DNA from: Bacillota bacterium
GTDB taxonomy: Bacteria > Bacillota > Clostridia > Lachnospirales > Lachnospiraceae
Assembly: GCA_023386315.1 (NCBI GenBank)
Contig: JAEWJZ010000023.1
Span: 62,001-126,000, forward strand
Direction of reading: 5' to 3'
DNA: 64,000 nt
The notes beneath the pieces were generated by a model. It was given only the letters and a program-made list of their open reading frames with translations. It made no database searches and was not told the DNA's origin. The position numbers and the translations under genes are program-made. Below are positions 61,643-64,000 of the stretch, piece by piece (position 1 is the first letter of the stretch; each line of letters starts with the position of its first letter).

Positions 61643-62081
61643 AGAAACTCCATTCTCCGCAGTCTGCGGTTCCAGTTCTTTGCCGCTTTTATTGTATCAT
61701 GGGAATAGGACAGGAACAATGCAGATGTTGCCAAGTTGCTTTTTAAAGTTCGTAATAATTGCGGTTCTTTTTTGGGGTTGAACAGGAATGATTGATATTT
61801 ACCTGATTTAATAAAGAATAAAAAATGGAGCACCGCAGGATTGGGGAAATACGGTACTCCTAAGAAGAGTTACATAAAGTATAACGCAAGAAATCGTTTA
61901 AGTAAAGATAAATATATAAATTTTTTTATTAATTAGTGAAAACTTTATAAAAACAATGCGTAATTGCGATTATATAAGTGAGAACAGCAATGTTATTTTG
62001 CAGTTGAAAATTTATTTCATATCAGAAATGGAGCTGCATAGATTATACCATATGCTCCACTCGAAATAACCGGAGGTAGGA
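61643..62081. other. Intergenic stretch of about 440 bases
   Basis: No gene is supported here. It holds the palindrome at 61657-61669, a hairpin GGAGCACCG...CGGTACTCC (61830-61860 region) and a second small hairpin GGAGC...GCTCC (62028-62057), with an A/T-rich stretch before the subtilase gene. It must contain the divergent promoters of the toroid and subtilase genes, but I cannot place them with confidence. A 64-codon minus-strand frame has no ribosome site. Confidence 0.45.
61657..61669. promoter_or_regulatory. Perfect 13-base palindrome upstream of the toroid gene
   Basis: CCGCAG-T-CTGCGG is self-complementary in 6-base arms, about 15 bases upstream of the toroid gene's start codon, next to its ribosome site. 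It could be an operator or a translation-control hairpin. Confidence 0.45.
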
Positions 62082-63752
62082 ATGAATAAAATTCTGGACA
62101 ATCGATATTATGATCTAATCGTCAGTAATACATTGGTTACTTCATATAATGCCGGTGATAACATTACTACAATGAACGATCTGTTTTCTCTGTTGCACAT
62201 ACCAAAGGATCGTATGGATCCTTGTGATCTGGGAGTAAATCCTTATCACAGCTTTCCAAAGCTATATACTCTGGAATCTGCCGTCAGTACCGAAAATTCC
62301 GGTGAAGAGCCGGAGGAGATAAACCCTGCAGCGGGGCTTTTTGGAAGAGGAGTCATAGTAGGGATTGTTGATACAGGAATTGATTACCGCCATCCCTCTT
62401 TTATGAACAATGATAGAACTACCCGTATTCTTTCAATCTGGGATCAGACAGTTGAGGGCACGCCGCCCAGGGGGTTTGCCTTCGGTTCAGAATACACAAA
62501 GGAACTGATTAATTTTGCTCTTTTATCTGAATATCCTTATACCATTGTTCCAAGTAAGGATACCTATCGGCATGGGACCGCCATTGCCAGCATTATTGCA
62601 GGGCGTCCCAGTGAGAAGGAAGGCTTCTCCGGCGTAGTGCCTCAGGCGGATATCGTGGTGGTAAAGCTGAAGGAGGCAAAAGAAAATTTAAAAAGACTTT
62701 TTTGCGTTCGTACAGATGCACTGTGTTATCAGGAATCTGATATTATTATGGGAATCAGGTATTTAATAAACGTGGCAAACAGGCTGAACCGGCCGCTGGT
62801 TATCTGTCTTGCCCTGGGAACAAGTCAGGGGGGACATGATGGACGTGGGGCTTTAAGCACGTACTTAGAGAGCCTGGTGCAGCTGCCAAAGATAAGTATT
62901 ATAACATCGGCTGGAAATGAGGGAAACAGCCGCAGACATTATTTTGGAGAAATTGCAAAAGAACCGTATGCTGAAACCATTCAGCTGAATTCCGGTGGGA
63001 TTGACAGTGAATATTTCATGGAGATCTGGCCTTATATACCTTCTGGACTCTCTGTACAGCTAACGGCTCCAACCTTTGAGACCTCTGAGGTTATAAAACC
63101 CTGGAAAGGAGATTGCCGCAAACTATCTTTTCAATCCATAAAAACGAATATCTGGGTGAACAATATTCTTTTTGAAGAAGGGACGGGAAATCAGTTCATC
63201 CTTCTCCGTTTCCGGAATATGATTTCAGGGATTTGGTACATCAGACTGTTTAGTGAGGATCTGGCGCCTTTTTCGTTCCACTGCTGGCTTCCTTCGGGTA
63301 ATTTGATTTCAAATGAAACCTATTTTGTCAATTCAGACCCTAATACAACGATTACCATGCAGGGAGATACTGCCAGTGTTCTGACTGTTACGGCATACAA
63401 TCAAAATGATGGAACGATACTGGCAGAATCCAGCAGAGGATATACGAGACTTGAGCAGATAAAACCCGATCTGGCAGCACCAGGATACAGACTTCCATGT
63501 GCCATACCGGATTTTCAGTACGGAACGGCAACAGGAACCGGAGTGGCAACCGCTTATGCAGCGGGGATAGCCGCTATGATTATAGAATGGGCATACTTCA
63601 AAGGCAATTATACGACAGTTACAGGCAATCAGATCAGCCGTTTGATGATGAGAACAGCAGACCGGGATCCCGGTTATGTTTATCCCAATCGAATATGGGG
63701 ATATGGGAAGCTCAATGTTGAGAATATCTTTAAAGAAATATTAATCTTTTGA
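62082..63752 (+). CDS. Csp-like S8 subtilase with catalytic Ser replaced by Gly
   Basis: The 556-residue protein has the subtilase fold of clostridial Csp/SubL proteins. A short N-terminal prodomain (about residues 1-85) is followed by D97 in GIVDTGIDYRHPSF and H164 in YRHGTAIASIIAG. The oxyanion Asn279 is in ITSAGNEGN. At the serine position the motif reads T-G-T-G-V-A-T-A-Y-A-A-G; subtilases have G-T-S-M-A there, so residue 487 is Gly (codon GGA), and the P is replaced too. It is probably a pseudoprotease. A Ser-to-Gly change is also known in C. difficile CspC. Whether it is a spore-germination protein is inferred. No cortex-lytic gene is nearby. Confidence 0.85.
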   Translation: MNKILDNRYYDLIVSNTLVTSYNAGDNITTMNDLFSLLHIPKDRMDPCDLGVNPYHSFPKLYTLESAVSTENSGEEPEEINPAAGLFGRGVIVGIVDTGIDYRHPSFMNNDRTTRILSIWDQTVEGTPPRGFAFGSEYTKELINFALLSEYPYTIVPSKDTYRHGTAIASIIAGRPSEKEGFSGVVPQADIVVVKLKEAKENLKRLFCVRTDALCYQESDIIMGIRYLINVANRLNRPLVICLALGTSQGGHDGRGALSTYLESLVQLPKISIITSAGNEGNSRRHYFGEIAKEPYAETIQLNSGGIDSEYFMEIWPYIPSGLSVQLTAPTFETSEVIKPWKGDCRKLSFQSIKTNIWVNNILFEEGTGNQFILLRFRNMISGIWYIRLFSEDLAPFSFHCWLPSGNLISNETYFVNSDPNTTITMQGDTASVLTVTAYNQNDGTILAESSRGYTRLEQIKPDLAAPGYRLPCAIPDFQYGTATGTGVATAYAAGIAAMIIEWAYFKGNYTTVTGNQISRLMMRTADRDPGYVYPNRIWGYGKLNVENIFKEILIF

Positions 63753-63779
63753 TATTTTGCCTATTTCCTGATTCTTATT

Positions 63780-63799
63780 GGCGGGTTATGGGTAACCCG
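63780..63799. terminator. Hairpin between convergent genes
   Basis: CGGGTTA (63782-63788) pairs with TAACCCG (63793-63799) around TGGG; an alternative pairing of GGCGGG with the CCCGCC just downstream (63802-63807) is also possible. Little T run, so a weak terminator between the subtilase gene and the small minus-strand gene. Confidence 0.45.
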
Positions 63800-63805
63800 G
63801 CCCGC

Positions 63806-63979
63806 CTACTTCCCGTCGCTTAATTCTTTTCTGACTCTGGGGTTGATTCCCCTGCGTTTCATCTCACGTAAGATGTTCTCAAATTCGTCCGGCGGAGCAG
63901 CTGGAGTTTCCATATCTTTGCATGCTGCTTCCAAACGGTCAAATTCTTCAGCCAGTTTTTTTTCTTTTTTGAAATTCAT
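63806..63979 (-). CDS. Small hypothetical protein
   Basis: The 57-residue, charged, soluble protein (opening MNFKKEKKLAEEFDRLEAAC) has no recognised domain and is rich in Lys and Glu. GGAGGT stands close upstream of the ATG at 63979, which is the start chosen over an in-frame GTG at 63988. The gene is complete within the window and convergent with the subtilase gene. Confidence 0.6.
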   Translation of the reverse strand: MNFKKEKKLAEEFDRLEAACKDMETPAAPPDEFENILREMKRRGINPRVRKELSDGK

Positions 63980-64000
63980 AATTATCACCTCCAGGTGAAT

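Noticed and set aside
61639..61833. 64-codon minus-strand gene upstream of the toroid gene
   Set aside because: It overlaps the toroid start in another frame, with no ribosome site.

Overview
The window looks like a chromosomal segment of a low-GC, Gram-positive anaerobe of the Lachnospiraceae (Clostridium cluster XIVa; a Lacrimispora/Lachnoclostridium-type organism is my best guess). The reasons are strong AGGAGG-type ribosome sites, a class III fructose-bisphosphatase, YesM/YesN-type two-component systems, sugar ABC importers without their own ATPase, and a clostridial Csp-like subtilase. The species is inferred. No rRNA, tRNA, CRISPR array, phage or intact insertion sequence was seen.

Layout. 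(1) 1-7.5 kb: amino-acid biosynthesis on the plus strand, the end of leuB, then ilvD, ilvB, serC, serA and a DUF1015 gene. There is no ilvN or serB. (2) 7.6-13.4 kb: an agmatine deiminase operon (carbamate kinase, putrescine carbamoyltransferase, antiporter, agmatine deiminase) divergent from a membrane-bound LuxR-type regulator that resembles AguR. (3) 13.5-22.2 kb: a YesMN two-component system, a lipoprotein sugar-binding protein, two permeases and a convergent GH39 beta-xylosidase-like enzyme. (4) 22.4-36 kb: housekeeping and envelope genes: an M23 peptidase, an iron alcohol dehydrogenase, a small cystatin-like protein, an MBL hydrolase, fbp, a DUF1700 protein, two tandem SH3-NlpC/P60 hydrolases (the first behind a perfect WalR-type box), an Asn/Gln-repeat protein, a rhodanese, and an operon of a phosphodiesterase, an RNA methyltransferase, a papain-like peptidase, rdgB and a second phosphodiesterase. 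(5) 36-61.6 kb: a large acidic-glycan utilisation locus with a GH4 enzyme, two AraC regulators, a YesMN pair, two GH105 unsaturated-uronyl hydrolases, two GH38 alpha-mannosidases, two ATPase-less ABC importers, a HAD phosphatase, an unknown protein and a putative lyase-like alpha/alpha-toroid protein. (6) 62-64 kb: a Csp-like subtilase whose catalytic serine is replaced by glycine, and a small hypothetical gene.

How it fits together. The glycan locus appears to import oligosaccharides, strip unsaturated uronic acids (GH105), then remove alpha-mannose (GH38), with a GH4 enzyme acting on alpha-galacturonides. Pairing GH105 with GH38 points to glycans carrying uronic acid on alpha-mannose (glucuronomannan or xanthan-like side chains), although pectin/rhamnogalacturonan remains a serious alternative. 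The most unusual single genes are the Ser-to-Gly pseudo-subtilase, the DUF1015 gene in a serine operon lacking serB, the cystatin-like protein and the Asn/Gln-repeat protein.
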